A DNA stretch of 64,000 bases. Source: Oscheius tipulae. Taxonomy: Eukaryota; Nematoda; Chromadorea; Rhabditida; Rhabditidae. Each line of letters opens with the position of its first letter. Within the stretch, counting starts at the first letter, position 1. A program made the translations under genes and the position numbers. The stretch spans positions 4,836,001 to 4,900,000 of the forward strand of contig JASJZH010000006.1 in NCBI GenBank assembly GCA_037178975.1, in the 5' to 3' direction. The notes under the pieces are model-generated. The model saw only the letters and a list, made by a program, of their open reading frames with translations. It searched no databases and was not told the origin of the DNA. This document shows, piece by piece, positions 21,898 to 33,100 of this stretch.

Positions 21898-24411
21898 CTA
21901 GTGAGAGTTTGATGTTTCATTAGTGTTTGGCGGGATCCAGTCGGCCGGAACCCAGAAAGGCTGAGTGTCTAGCCTCTTCAAGATTTCATGAAGTTCTTCT
22001 TGCGTTTTATCGATATCAGTGTTAACAATAATGGAATCGAAGTAATGACCAAAAGCCTGTAAGAGGGATGACACGGAAGAGTTGTTAAGAATACCTGTTC
22101 AATCTGTTTTCCACTTGCTAGAATTGCTTTCAACTTATCGTCCCTTACATCATGCTGCCCGGCATATTCCCTTTGTCGACGCAGCTGATGGAGCGAAGGA
22201 GGGGCAATAAACACGACGTATGGCTTTACGGAAGCAATTCGTATTCCGGAAATGGACTAAAGGGAAGTTCATAAACAAACAAGGGATCAGCCGACCTCAG
22301 GCTTCAAGGTCAGAATACAAGTCATTCCTTTGTGAATCACATCGGTAATGTCCTCGATCGAAGTTCCGTACAGGTTATTCTGATATTCTCCAAACTCGAC
22401 AAACTTTCCTGCCTGAAATAGGATTAAGTTTCCCAACCTGCTCTATGAATACCTTGGCAAGGTCTTGAAAGTACTGTTTCGATACAAAGTGGTAATGGGT
22501 ACCGTTAATTTCACCATCACGAGGCTGTCGTGATGTGTCTAAAGATGAGAACTGAACATAGAACACAGAAAACTTACAGGGAACGGGAGATGCTAACCGG
22601 TTCGAATCTGACTGAAGAAGTCTTTGTCTCAGTTGAAGACATCCCACTCCTTCTGGTCCACAGAGAACAAGAGGTCTTCTATGATTTGTTCTGGCTAAAT
22701 GGAGCTGTACCTCTTCATAGGTCAGCATTTCTAAATAAGAATAGTTGTAAACAGTCTATGCGAATGCGCTTACGAGATGCTCTCATCACTGGTAGCTCAT
22801 CGGCACTCCTCATTATTTCACCAGAGCTTCTTCTTCCAAGAGTTCTAATCACTTCCGGAATAATTCTCTTGTGATCCTTTTTTGACTTTGGCTTGTTTTC
22901 TCGTTCAACCTCCTCGTTGTACATAACAACCCTATATATGTTGGCATTTCTAATTCTCCACAAACAAACTGTTGATGGAATGAGCTGCTCGGAATGAGAC
23001 CTGCGAGTTGAAGTTGCGTGTCTTCTCCGTCACGATATACTTGCCACCAGTTCTCGTCACTTGTGTTCAAAACGTGAAGTATATCTCCCCTTTCGAATTT
23101 AAGTGCTAGCTCTCGACAAGGAACATAAACATCTTCCTAAAGATCTCTCTAAGATTTTGATGAGCTGACGTTACCTCGGGATCGTAATCAAATAAAGCCC
23201 GTAAGTGTATTATATGCTTCAAGGCGTCGACTTTTTGTTGCACTTTCGAGGGTGATATGACGAATCGTATATGACCTACGGTATGCTTCTTAAATTTAAG
23301 TGTTCTTCCTTGTGTTTGAAAATGACATACCAACATGTCGCAGACTTCGTCCACTCGTTTCCCACGTAGATGCACACCATTCATTTCAACTAGTTCATCA
23401 CCTACAATCACACCATGCTTTCGAGTGAAAATCACAAAAACCTTCATGCAGAAGACCCATCTTGTCGGCAAGTCCACCTTTGACGACACGTCCAATCACA
23501 ATGCGATTCTCTTCGTTGCGGACAGTAGCACCCTATACAACACTTTGTTAGTATTCTCTCTTACTCACCAGGTATGTGTCTACGCGTTTGAACAGACTGA
23601 CGACCCGAAGATTAGTATCAGTGGAGTGGGCGACGCTATCATTGGCAAAGGAGACGTGGTCATCCACATTCTAGAAACATGCATACTCAAACACGGCACT
23701 CGCATTCACAACCAACAACTATCTGAGCTAATTTGCGACAGAGAGCTGACAGAGTGAAAACGTTTTTATTCCTGGAGATCACAGGGAATGAAATAAGTGG
23801 TAAGATGAGGAAAGTGTGTGGACAAAGCGAAAGAGAAAGGGAAAGTGCTAAGAATGGCTGGAAAGGTGAACACTTGCCTCACGTTGCTGAGCTGCCTGTT
23901 CTATTGCATCCTGTATAGATGGCTGTTGGAAATAGTTCATGATCAGCTGTCGGTCCTCTTCACGGCCCTCTATCCGCGAAAGATGGTCGGTTATTCTTTC
24001 AACAGACACTATAACCTTTTTTAGGGCTGAAAGAGGTATTGAGCTACAAGTTTAAGTACCCAGCTCACGAATTGATTCGACTGAAGCTTCCTTCGGTTGT
24101 TCATAACATTCGTTGTCATAACTGCTCGTGTTTTCAACATTTTCAGACGCTTCTTTCGTTTCTTTTGCTAACGCTTTCAGCTTTTTGGAAGACCGGATGG
24201 AGCTCCTAAAGGAAATTGTACTCCTATTACTAACGTTACCTGAGAAATTCGTTTTCTTTCTGTTTAACAACACTGGCCCTCTCTAGTGCTCCTCTACTAA
24301 TACCACTGGGAGACTGAAGAAAATTTTAAAGCCAAAGTATCATCCAACCTGCTTCATATTATTTGCTGCTGGGGTAATGCTGTTCAATTTCGAGCATGCA
24401 ATCTCCTCCAT
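21898..24411 (-). CDS. PALS1/MPP5 (stardust)-like MAGUK scaffold
   Basis: Domains read N to C. A Lys/Ser-rich head starts [11 protein letters not shown]. An L27-like helix ([20 protein letters not shown]) is followed by a PDZ domain ([40 protein letters not shown]), an SH3 domain ([35 protein letters not shown]) and a guanylate-kinase domain ([55 protein letters not shown]). It ends [17 protein letters not shown]. Order and wording match PALS1 (LGATVRNE, LRQRL). The family organises apical/junctional polarity with Crumbs; GK domains of this type bind proteins rather than act as kinases. One intron (23877 down to 23671) appears to start with GC after AACGTGAG. A second L27 may be missed nearby. 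The start is the first Met in a good context. Confidence 0.82.
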
Positions 24412-25242
24412 ATCAAATGTTCTGATATCATGAAATTTCCTGGAAAGATAAACTTCATTTAAAAAAAAAGAGGCAAAGCAAGAGCACAGGGGATGCAAAT
24501 GACCTTGTGCTCGCGGTTAAGGGACATAAGAGGGCGACAGCCACCTGCCCGTCACCATGCGTTTCGACTAATCAAGCGGTGGTTGGATACCTAAGGACAG
24601 GTGTACAAGACTGTGTCTTGTGTGACGGCTAAGACCGGACTGTTATGAGGAGTCAGTGTTAAGCAGGGTCAACAACGTTGAGATAAGACCGAAATCACAG
24701 AAGAAGCAGCCCCTAGACAGTTTGCCTAAGGTACTTCCTATCAGCTTGGTCATCCATCAACTGGGTGTCAGTGCCAAAAAAGGTCTAACAAGACGGTCGG
24801 GAAAATGTTGCGGTTGATGGTAGAAGAATAGAGACTCGAGATAGCCTCGATTATTGTTCAATTGGACCGTGTTAGGCACAGCCGCAATGGCACCGCGACG
24901 GGTTATGGCTCCCTATTACAGGATTACTAGACCAAATCGGATCAATAGCCGGAGCGGAAGACTCGTTATCCATAGTCAGAGTACTTTGTCCGGCATCAAG
25001 AACGAACAATAGGTAGGAACTGAAGGGTTACAGGTAAACAAAATGTATACTAATTATCTCGAAGTCATTATGGTGTTCACACTGGGTCAGTCATGCACCG
25101 ATGATCATCTCATCAATTTGTACAATGTTTTTGAGAGATAAATTAATATTTTCGAAAGCTCTATTTCTAATCTAGAATAAAAGAGGCGACAATTAGGGTG
25201 AATCGAAAGTGGATGCGCACAGTGCACCGGGTCAAGTTGCCA
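24412..25242. other. non-coding stretch between MAGUK and PDZ genes
   Basis: No open frame of note. The purine-rich part 24480-25040 contains a weak stem (agcacagg with ccttgtgct around 24481-24512). I found no tRNA or rRNA signature. Confidence 0.4.
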
Positions 25243-25955
25243 TTATTTGGACGGACATTCCCCCTTCGCTTCCCCGGCTGTGTCATAACAGCATCTTTCA
25301 CCGTGACATTTCCTCATAGCGCGACCCTGTTGCCATGTAAGCAAACATGGTTCAAATATGCTGTAAAATAAAGAAACATACTGTTTGAGTTGGGAACAAA
25401 TCTTTTTGACGTCGCTTTTATCAACACAGACCACATATGCATCTGTTACGTGTGGAGTCTGTGACGTTTCTCCTGAATGGGAAAAGTTAGGATATATTGG
25501 AGAAAGATCACCTTTGGCAGTGTCTTCTGACTGAACACGTTTTACTTTCAGCTGGATTGTCCTGTTTTCAATGCTCTGAAGGAAGCCGTATCAATATAGT
25601 AATTCTAAACTTACATCTTTGATGTGCATCAAAAGCTCATCTCGAGACTTTCCATCAACCTAGGGTCATGTGATAATGTCAAGTAATACTGCCACCAACC
25701 TGTACATCATTCACGGCCACGATCTCATCTCCCACGTCATAACTGTCCAATTTGCTTACAGAGCCTGTAAATTGACTGAAAATAGACAATAGTCGACTAA
25801 CCAAACAACTTGATAAATTCTCCACGCTCTTGAACAAATATGACAAACCCGTTCAGGGGCTTTTCTTTTTTCTTGAACCTCCTTGTACTTAACCTTTGCA
25901 ATGAAGCCCTCTTCAACTCACTGAGTGCAATTGGTATAGACACGGATTTGGCCAT
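25243..25955 (-). CDS. single PDZ-domain protein
   Basis: Starts MAKSVSIPIALSELKRAS with a basic segment (RRFKKKEKP). A PDZ domain follows: GFVIFVQERGE (GLGF-loop equivalent), FGSVSKLDSYDVGDEIVAV, NDVQVDGKSRDELLMHIKD and RTIQLKVKRV. The C-terminal third is Cys-rich (CVDKSDVKKICSQLKQ, then CHGERCCYD). Introns are short and phases agree, e.g. GSVSK joins through a 36-40 nt intron. A 21-nt segment (25361-25381, gtatgt...ttacag) has perfect splice signals but is also open in frame, so the protein may or may not contain those seven residues. It lies just upstream of, and on the same strand as, the MAGUK. I cannot exclude that it is an alternative 5' part of that gene. Confidence 0.6.
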
Positions 25956-26620
25956 ATCTGAAAATAAAGTAATAGAAAAAGGGGTTCCTTTCTCGGTGCA
26001 CCATTAGCTGAGATTCAAATGAGGATGCTAATTATTCTTGAGGGGCCCACTAAAGCGTGAATCTCAGACAAAGTGTCTAATAACAATAAGACATCGTCGG
26101 GGAAGCTATCGACCCAAAGAAAGGGAATCCCGCTTGTTGTGAAGACGTTTTGGGATTATAAGATTATGCAAATTGAATCACTTGTCTCAGAGGAACACTG
26201 GACTTCAAAGCTCAAAATTAAATAGTAGCGGTAGCGGAATGAAGTTATATTTGCGAAAAGTGTAAAAATTTTCTTGCGATTGGAAAACACCAAAAGTGAA
26301 TGATAGTCAACACAGCTGTTGGAGACATCGGCTATTCGATTGTTTAATGCCGTATGACCGATGTCTTGAAGTTGCAAAAGAGTCACTCGCTACTATTGCT
26401 TAATGTCAAAACGGATGAGAAGTAAAAGCGAGAACTGATGTTTGCGGGGTACCCTTTCTGCTTGAGTAAACGACAATTTCTCATACACAAGTGCGCATTT
26501 TTTTCATTTCTAATGTCTTCTGGTTGTTGCGTTCTAGCATACATCGTAGAGCGACACCTATGCTAAAAAAATATCAAAGTTGTGTATAAAAGTAGGATCA
26601 GAAGAAGTTCCAACTTGGAA
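25956..26620. other. intergenic
   Basis: No gene supported; the minus-strand frame at 26156-26386 has no recognisable feature. Confidence 0.45.
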
Positions 26621-26938
26621 CAGTGAAGACAAAACTAAAAGGAATCGAGCCGAAGGCTGTGGATGCCAATTTGACACCGGAAAGACGGGCCTCCCCGGGG
26701 AGCTGTGCTCGTTTCAAGTCATACCACCTTATCCAGAGTTCTAATAGCTCCCAAAGCTCATTCCAAAAACTCACAACCAGACGAGATGTGACGAAAGCGC
26801 ACTCACAATTGTTGACTGACTACGAAGACGTATTCATGAAGCTATGTGAAAGACATCCTGCGAAATGCGAGCGATCGGTTCTTTACACAATTAAAGAGAG
26901 GGACGCAGAGAGGCTCGCCGGCGGCTATCCACGGTGAG
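26596..26938 (+). CDS. possible exon or gene fragment, unknown
   Basis: A plus-strand open frame of about 110 codons after an AG at 26595 ends VLYTIKERDAERLAGGYPR at 26938. It has no ATG near its start, so it would need an upstream exon that I could not find. Composition (Ser/Lys/Arg rich, paired Cys in KLCERHPAKC) is protein-like but matches nothing I know. Confidence 0.25.
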
Positions 26939-26989
26939 CCGAAGGCGTGAACCTTCTTCATTGGATAATTGTTCGTTAATTAAGAATGT

Positions 26990-27421
26990 CTAGTGAAGTA
27001 CTACTAAACAGCCTTCGAGAAACTTACCCAACGTGTTGTTCAGCTGAGCAAAACTGCTGTATTCTTTGGCCTGAAAACAAGTCGGGCATAATGCTTATTC
27101 GTCAACCTACCCGCGAAATAGCCGTCTTATCTGCATAGTCAGACATGCAATACTGTTTCTCCCTGTTTTCATTCTGGCACAAGAATTTCCTTTCCCTGAA
27201 AGTAGAATATCTTTAACTTTACTGCAAGATTTTGGCACGAGAAGAAACAATGTCAAATTGGAAACCAACCAGTCCGGTGAGAAAGTCGAAAAGAAAGATT
27301 GAAGAATATCACATGGGTAGTCATAAATATGCACCACCTATACTTGCAATTTACAAATAAACAATAACCTTACCTTTGTAGTAGGCTTCTCCAGAAAGTA
27401 GGATACGTAAACGTAGTTCAT
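26990..27421 (-). CDS. small orphan protein, unknown
   Basis: Four short exons join in frame with consensus splice sites: MNYVYVSYFLEKPTTK, VVHIYDYPCDILQSFFST, a Cys-containing exon (RKFLCQNENREKQYCM, then SDYADKTAISR) and AKEYSSFAQLNNTLG, ending at a TAG at 26990 (about 93 residues). Three introns of about 40-75 nt restore one frame, which is unlikely by chance. There is no signal peptide. More exons upstream are possible: a Ser/Thr-rich open frame sits at 27444-27674. No family is recognised. Confidence 0.45.
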
Positions 27422-27423
27422 TC

Positions 27424-27997
27424 AATTAATGCGGAATGTGAGATCAAGCTAGGAGATAGAGCGTCGATTGTTGTCGGATGAAGATGGAAACGTTTATATG
27501 GATAGTTCCATTTCCGAAACGATCCTCATGTGAAGTAGTGGTTGAAAAAACGAAAACTTCCGTAGAGGCAACATCGCTCAAAAACGGCCCTAATTCGGCA
27601 GAGCTACATTTTCTAGTGGTATAAATAAGAAAGAAAAAATAGAAAAAGGTCTCGAATCCACGAAATTGGGACAAACTGTCTCATGAGTCTCGGACTCGCT
27701 GCCACGTTTCTTGTCACCTGGACCAGTCCCATCATCTTTGAACACGCGCTTTTAGTGCCGGAATAGGGCGGGAGCAGAAACTGCTATTGAGCTCGCTCTG
27801 GCATTGATTACGGGTCAAACTAGCACTTATCTTTATTTTTAACTAATTATGTCGTAGAAATCTCACACCGAGTATTTACAGAAAAACTAGACACCAGTTA
27901 TCACAGTTGTAGAGATCAGCTGGAAGAATGACAGGACAGGGAATGTTAAGTACAAAAAATCTAGAGGGATCTAAGTAAATTGATTTAAGATGAGCTT
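27424..27997 (-). other. gap with one open frame
   Basis: Contains the minus-strand frame 27444-27674 (AELGPFLSDVASTEVFVFST). It could be a 5' exon of the neighbouring orphan gene, but I could not join it. The rest, to the end of the MFS gene, shows nothing. Confidence 0.3.
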
Positions 27998-30107
27998 TCA
28001 GCCACTGATCAGATGCCCTTGGCTAGTTCTCTGGACGTTGGCAGTGAAGAGGAACGCTAAAAACAGCTTTAAGAACAGAGATATGTGAAAACGAACCACA
28101 AAAGGGGAAGAGTGCAGTGAAAATAAACAGATATGTGTATCCGATCGTGTGCAGATAGAATTGGGACACTGTGGACAACAAAATCCCACTGCAGGTCTGA
28201 AAATCCTTGTTAAAACCGAAATTTGCTAGAATGCTAACCGTGGAGAGGGTGAGGAAGCCATAATTGCTGGCTTTATACTTCGGCCCAAAGCATCGAACAC
28301 AGGCCGTTATGAAAAGAGCATGAGTTGCTCCCATACAAATGAAAATACCACAAAGCTAAAATAGACATTTAGTTAGTTTTGCTAAACATAAGTACCCAGA
28401 TAAGGTAGACAAATTTGCCAAAATGTTGGGTCATGGGCAGTGAGAACAGAAGTGCTGAAGCCATGCAAGTGGCCAAAGATACGGCGAACTGAAAATTGAA
28501 GAGAATTCAATGTAAGTACTGAATAAACCTGGAAGCTTGTTTTGTCAGTCATGTACCCCCATCCAATACGAGCAAAGGCGTTTGCGATTGTGCCAATGCT
28601 GAACGCGAATGCGAGGAACATGTCGTCTTCGATAAACGTCTCAGCGTAAGTCTTGTACAGATTGTAGAACGTATTGGCATAGAAAGAACAACAAAAAAGT
28701 GCTCCGAACAAGAAGTAGAAAGTGGTGGACTTCAGCATTTCACTGGGACGCATCGAGCGTAAATCGGTACTGAATACAACTTTTAGCAAAAAAGAACAAG
28801 GTAGGTATACCTGGAAACTCCGTCCAATAAAATTTCCGTGTCGGAATAGTCGCCTTCATCACTCGTGTCTCGAGATGTAGATCTCTGGCGAACGCGACGA
28901 GGTGAATCCACGGGTGAGATTATCTATAACAAAAGTATAAGCAACATGCATTAAACTAAAGGTGTGTGCATTTACAAAAGCAACATAAGATAAGCGCAAA
29001 CTCAGAAGTGTTAGTCTAGCCTGCCACCACTAAACACCACAATATGATAGTACCGAGGTTTCCTCTTTAGCTAGAGGTTTATACTGCACCGCTGTATACC
29101 GAGACGACCCTCCACGTCGGCTCTTCGAAAGACACGCAAACAGACTTTGCACGCCCGAGTTGTAGATCTAACAATTTCGTTATTACCACATCAATACTGG
29201 TAGAACTCAAGGAAAAAGCTAAGAAGTCTCTACCTTTTCTGGAGGATCGCAGATGACCAGAAGAGCAATGGTCTGCATTACCGCGTAGATTACAGCGAGT
29301 TTTAAGAATACATAGGGAACACGTTCCAGAAGCTCTTCTTGTAGAAAATATCTAAATAATCGTTTTCCAAATGTTGATTTGAGCCACCTACCCATCCTTA
29401 GTGGCCACAAGATTGTTCGGATTTACGAAATGGGTTTGGATTGGAGCAAAAATGGATGAAGAGATGCCGAATCCAGCGGCTACTATTCCACTTACGAGTC
29501 CAACTTGATCAGGTGCCCACTGAAACTTTGAACTTTGAACAAAACAAAGAGGAGCTTACGTTAATAACCGTCGCAACCGTCGTAACGTAAGCGATCCCCA
29601 TTCCAAGTCCGAAGAGCAAGCCATAACAAAGGAAGAAGGCAGCGAAGGAGTACTTGATTGCGTAAAAAGACAAGGCAACGGATGTCCTGAACGTTGAACC
29701 TTGATAAGGAGGAAAATAGAAACTCTCACGTTGTGAGGAAACAGCCGATAAAAGTGGTTATTCTGGGTCCTAGTTTCAAAGTAAGTGAGCCGCCGATAAC
29801 CATTGAGAAAGGAAAACAACCTAAAAGTAATTTGAAACTGCAAAAAAAACTATTGTTTACCTTGAAAAGTAGGAATCCACATTAGATGCTCAATTCTTAC
29901 CGTACTATCCGTGTAGTTGCGCATATAAGAAGCCATATAGGGTAGCATATTGCCTGGAAAATGGAAATACTTTGAAAAAGATGTTAACTCACCAAAAGTA
30001 TGATATGTACCGATGGTTAGGTGAATGAGTACAGCTCCGGCCAGAATTATGGCTATCCGAAACTTCGGATGCTGTTTGTATATGAAATCGGCCACCATTC
30101 CTCCCAT
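27998..30107 (-). CDS. major facilitator superfamily transporter (OFA/monocarboxylate-like)
   Basis: A multi-span membrane protein. The N-terminal half has FRIAIILAGAVLIHLTIGTYHTFG, NMLPYMASYMRNYTDS, FPFSMVIGGSL, LGPRITTFIGC, GLGMGIAYVTTVATVI and WAPDQVGLVSGIVAAGFGIS. A charged central loop (RRVRQRSTSRDTSDEGDYSD) follows. The C-terminal half has EMLKSTTFYFLFGALFCCSF, FSIGTIANAFARIGWGYMTDK (the MFS GR/DK-type loop) and ATHALFITACVRCFGPKY. This two-times-six layout and the WAPDxxGLVSGI motif fit the oxalate/formate-antiporter-like branch. The final exon reads AFLFTANVQRTSQGHLISG after a 40-nt intron; without that splice the stop would be at 28023. The substrate is unknown. Confidence 0.82.
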
Positions 30108-33100
30108 GTTAACTACCTGAAACTGACTTTTTATATGAAGAAGTAAGGGAAGTGGAAACAATATGTTTGACATTCTGAATAAATTGAATTGGGAGGCCTT
30201 GTCTTAAGTTTTGATTGATTCGGCAAGAATTGACCGGTAGAAGGGCAAAAAGAATGCGGGAACCATGGACGCGCACCTTACAATGTTTTGAGCGAACAAA
30301 TGACATCATCGAGAACTATTGTGAATTGAAAGGCTATTGAGCGAATGAAATTAAACATTAGAAAGAGCTTCAGAAATGTTATTTTGTGCTAAGTAAAAGA
30401 AGTAAATGCAACAAATGTCCTATTGCTATGTAAAATTGAAAGGCTATTGCTATGTAAATAATGAAAAGTGACGTGAGATATCAAAGAGCTTGTCAGATTT
30501 TCAGCTTCAAGCCCAAATTATTTGTCCGAAGGGAAACAGTTTCAACTGGAATTGATAATTTTCAGATTGCGTGCCAAGGGAGAAAATATTTGCTACGGGG
30601 AAATGACTAGACAGCTGAGGGTGTGAAAGATAAGACAGTTCAGAGACAACCAACCACCCATTAGAGGGTAGATCAGCCGAGGCAAGAAAATGGGTGGACT
30701 GACCTAATTTCTCAAAGGCAGATGGGTGCATTACATTCACTTAACTGTCCGAAGATTGTATGAAAAAGCACCGACTACTATTGTCCGACCGGTTCCAGCT
30801 GGTACCATTCGACTCTCCCGTATCACTCTGAAAAAAATTACATTCGAATACGTTGGTGCAAGAAATTAAGAGCAGAGATTGGAGCTGGAAGCTGCTCATC
30901 TCGCATAAAGTTTTAATGCTTTGCTGTCGAGCCTTTTATGGTGCACGCGAGATATTCTACCGTAGGCAAAATATTTCCCGTTAGACAAAATGTTTATTTT
31001 ATATAACATGCGGAATGATACTGCGAAGTAAACTAAGTAGAAAAACAAGTATAATAGGTTGCAATAGCAAGAATGTCTCAACTGAAAACTTGGCTAGCTC
31101 AAAAAGAGTAATGGATTATTGTTGCACATAAAAGAGATAAAAGTGACTGAAAAACTTAGAAATTATAATGATTGTATGCACATTTAAAGGAAACACGGAT
31201 TAAGTTCAGTCGCCTTAATTTTTCGTATGCACATCGCTGATGAAGGTGTTTCTGCAGGAGTATGGGGCAATGAATTCGTCTCTAATATGCCATTCAGTCG
31301 ATCATCCTCTCGAATCTCTGACAGCCTGCTTGGGAGCCTCCACTACTATCTTTCTGAGCTGGTTCCGCCCCCCACAAAGGTCTTCTGCCGGATCTTCACG
31401 GGCCATCCATCCTGCCACTAACAATATTAGGTGATAAATGTGGCTTTCCATTTTGATAACTTCTCATTATTCTTCTTCTCCCATGAGGATCTTGACAAAT
31501 GATTCAGATCTGCTCTCTCGAGCGACTCGTCTTGTCTTCTTACATTACCTGTAATTGAAGATCAGATTAAAGCTTCAAAAAAGTACTATTGAGTAAGTAT
31601 GGACTAGGCCTATTGTAGAAAATGCATACATAAGACTGCTTATGAGCCCTGAAGTGACCTGATATAAACCGTATAACAAAAATCTGCGTTCTGCAGACCT
31701 TTCCATAGGTTTCGAGGCTCTCGAATAACGCCTTTCTCTCCCGCACAGCTAATAACGTCGTTTCCTGTTTCCGTATACTCTTCCTATTGGAAAGGCCCTC
31801 ATGCAGTGTCTAACACCACTCCTCCTCATTTCTTTGTTCACATAACTGCAGTCCCAAAATTGTACCACCAAATGCCACTTTCTTCGCCCTTTTTTTGTAG
31901 TAGTCACATTACCGTATACCTTATAACATCGCATATAAGCCACGGATGAAATGATCGTCAACTGACTATCCTGTAATTATCTTGCCTTTCGTGCCAAACC
32001 TCAGCCTATTCATTGGCTCAGCTTCTGGCTTCCGCCGCTATATTCTTCCCCTTGACATTCTGGGGAACATGGAGTCATTTTGGGAGGAAGTTGTACGACT
32101 TTAGGAATCGGTTCAGATTTTCAACATTTTGTAACGTGTTGTTTTGGATGTTACGTAATTAAGTCATAGATTTGTTTGCGCGTATTTAGTGAGGATTCAG
32201 AAGAAATCGATCTGCGGATTAGTCGAGCCAAAGAGAGGATATCCCTGTTTTACAGCTTGTACGTATATGATATTTGTCCGTTATTGTCTTTCTTTGTCTT
32301 TCAATAGTAATCTAATTGTCCAGGCCTCTAATATCTAAGTGTAATCGTCTATGAAAGCTGCTGGGAGTTTTACAAAGATATGGATAAACTGTATATCTGT
32401 AAACAAAAATTTACAGTACTACTCCCTTTTTTTCTGGTTTCCTCCCTGTTTGCACCTTTCATGCTCCGTCCTACAAATTGCTGTTTTCAGAACTAGTAAT
32501 CTTGAGAGAGTTGACCTGAGTGTCCGTGACTTTACTAGCAGATAGACGGACCTTCTTCGAATGGCTTCTAATTGTGTCAGGTACGTCATTAGTTTCCTTT
32601 GATAGTGTCGACAATGAGTATACCCTGCAGACTGCGCAACGGTTTGATGTTCACTCTTAAGTTGAATTTCGAGGGTGAATTGCATTGTCAGCTTTCGCTT
32701 CCTTTTCCAACGAGAACCGCTTCGTTAAGGAGCGACGCGTCAGCGGGGAAATCAAACAAAGAACTCAGCTCTCTTTATTCCTGGCTTCGAAAACACCGAA
32801 GGGAAAAGAGTCTCTAGCGATCGGTGTCACATTACCACTCAAAACTACTAAGAGACAGAGATCTTCGATGACGGCTGAAAATTAGGCATCTTTTGTTTGT
32901 CATCTTCTGCCTCGACATGTGAAGTTTTTATTGCCGTTAGGCTCAGCGTGGGGCGCTCTTCTCATGGCTCTCAAGAGTACTTAGTGTGAATAGGGATCTG
33001 GGTACGTCGGCAATCAACCTCACTCTCAAAATTTGTTCCAAAATTACTGAGAATATCTTCATTTTAGTCGTCAGTGCTGGCGGTTAGGGGGATCAATTAA

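Noticed and set aside
23335-23757. 140-codon plus-strand frame
   Set aside because: It is antisense to the PDZ and L27-side exons of the MAGUK, whose protein is recognisable.
24480-25040. Possible structured RNA between MAGUK and PDZ genes
   Set aside because: Only one weak short stem is visible; no tRNA box motifs or snRNA-like pattern.
26990-27340. Minus-strand frame beginning MVHIYDYPCD read without splicing to 27107
   Set aside because: Two consensus introns give a different, more protein-like continuation (RKFLCQNENREKQYC) that also joins the next exon in phase.
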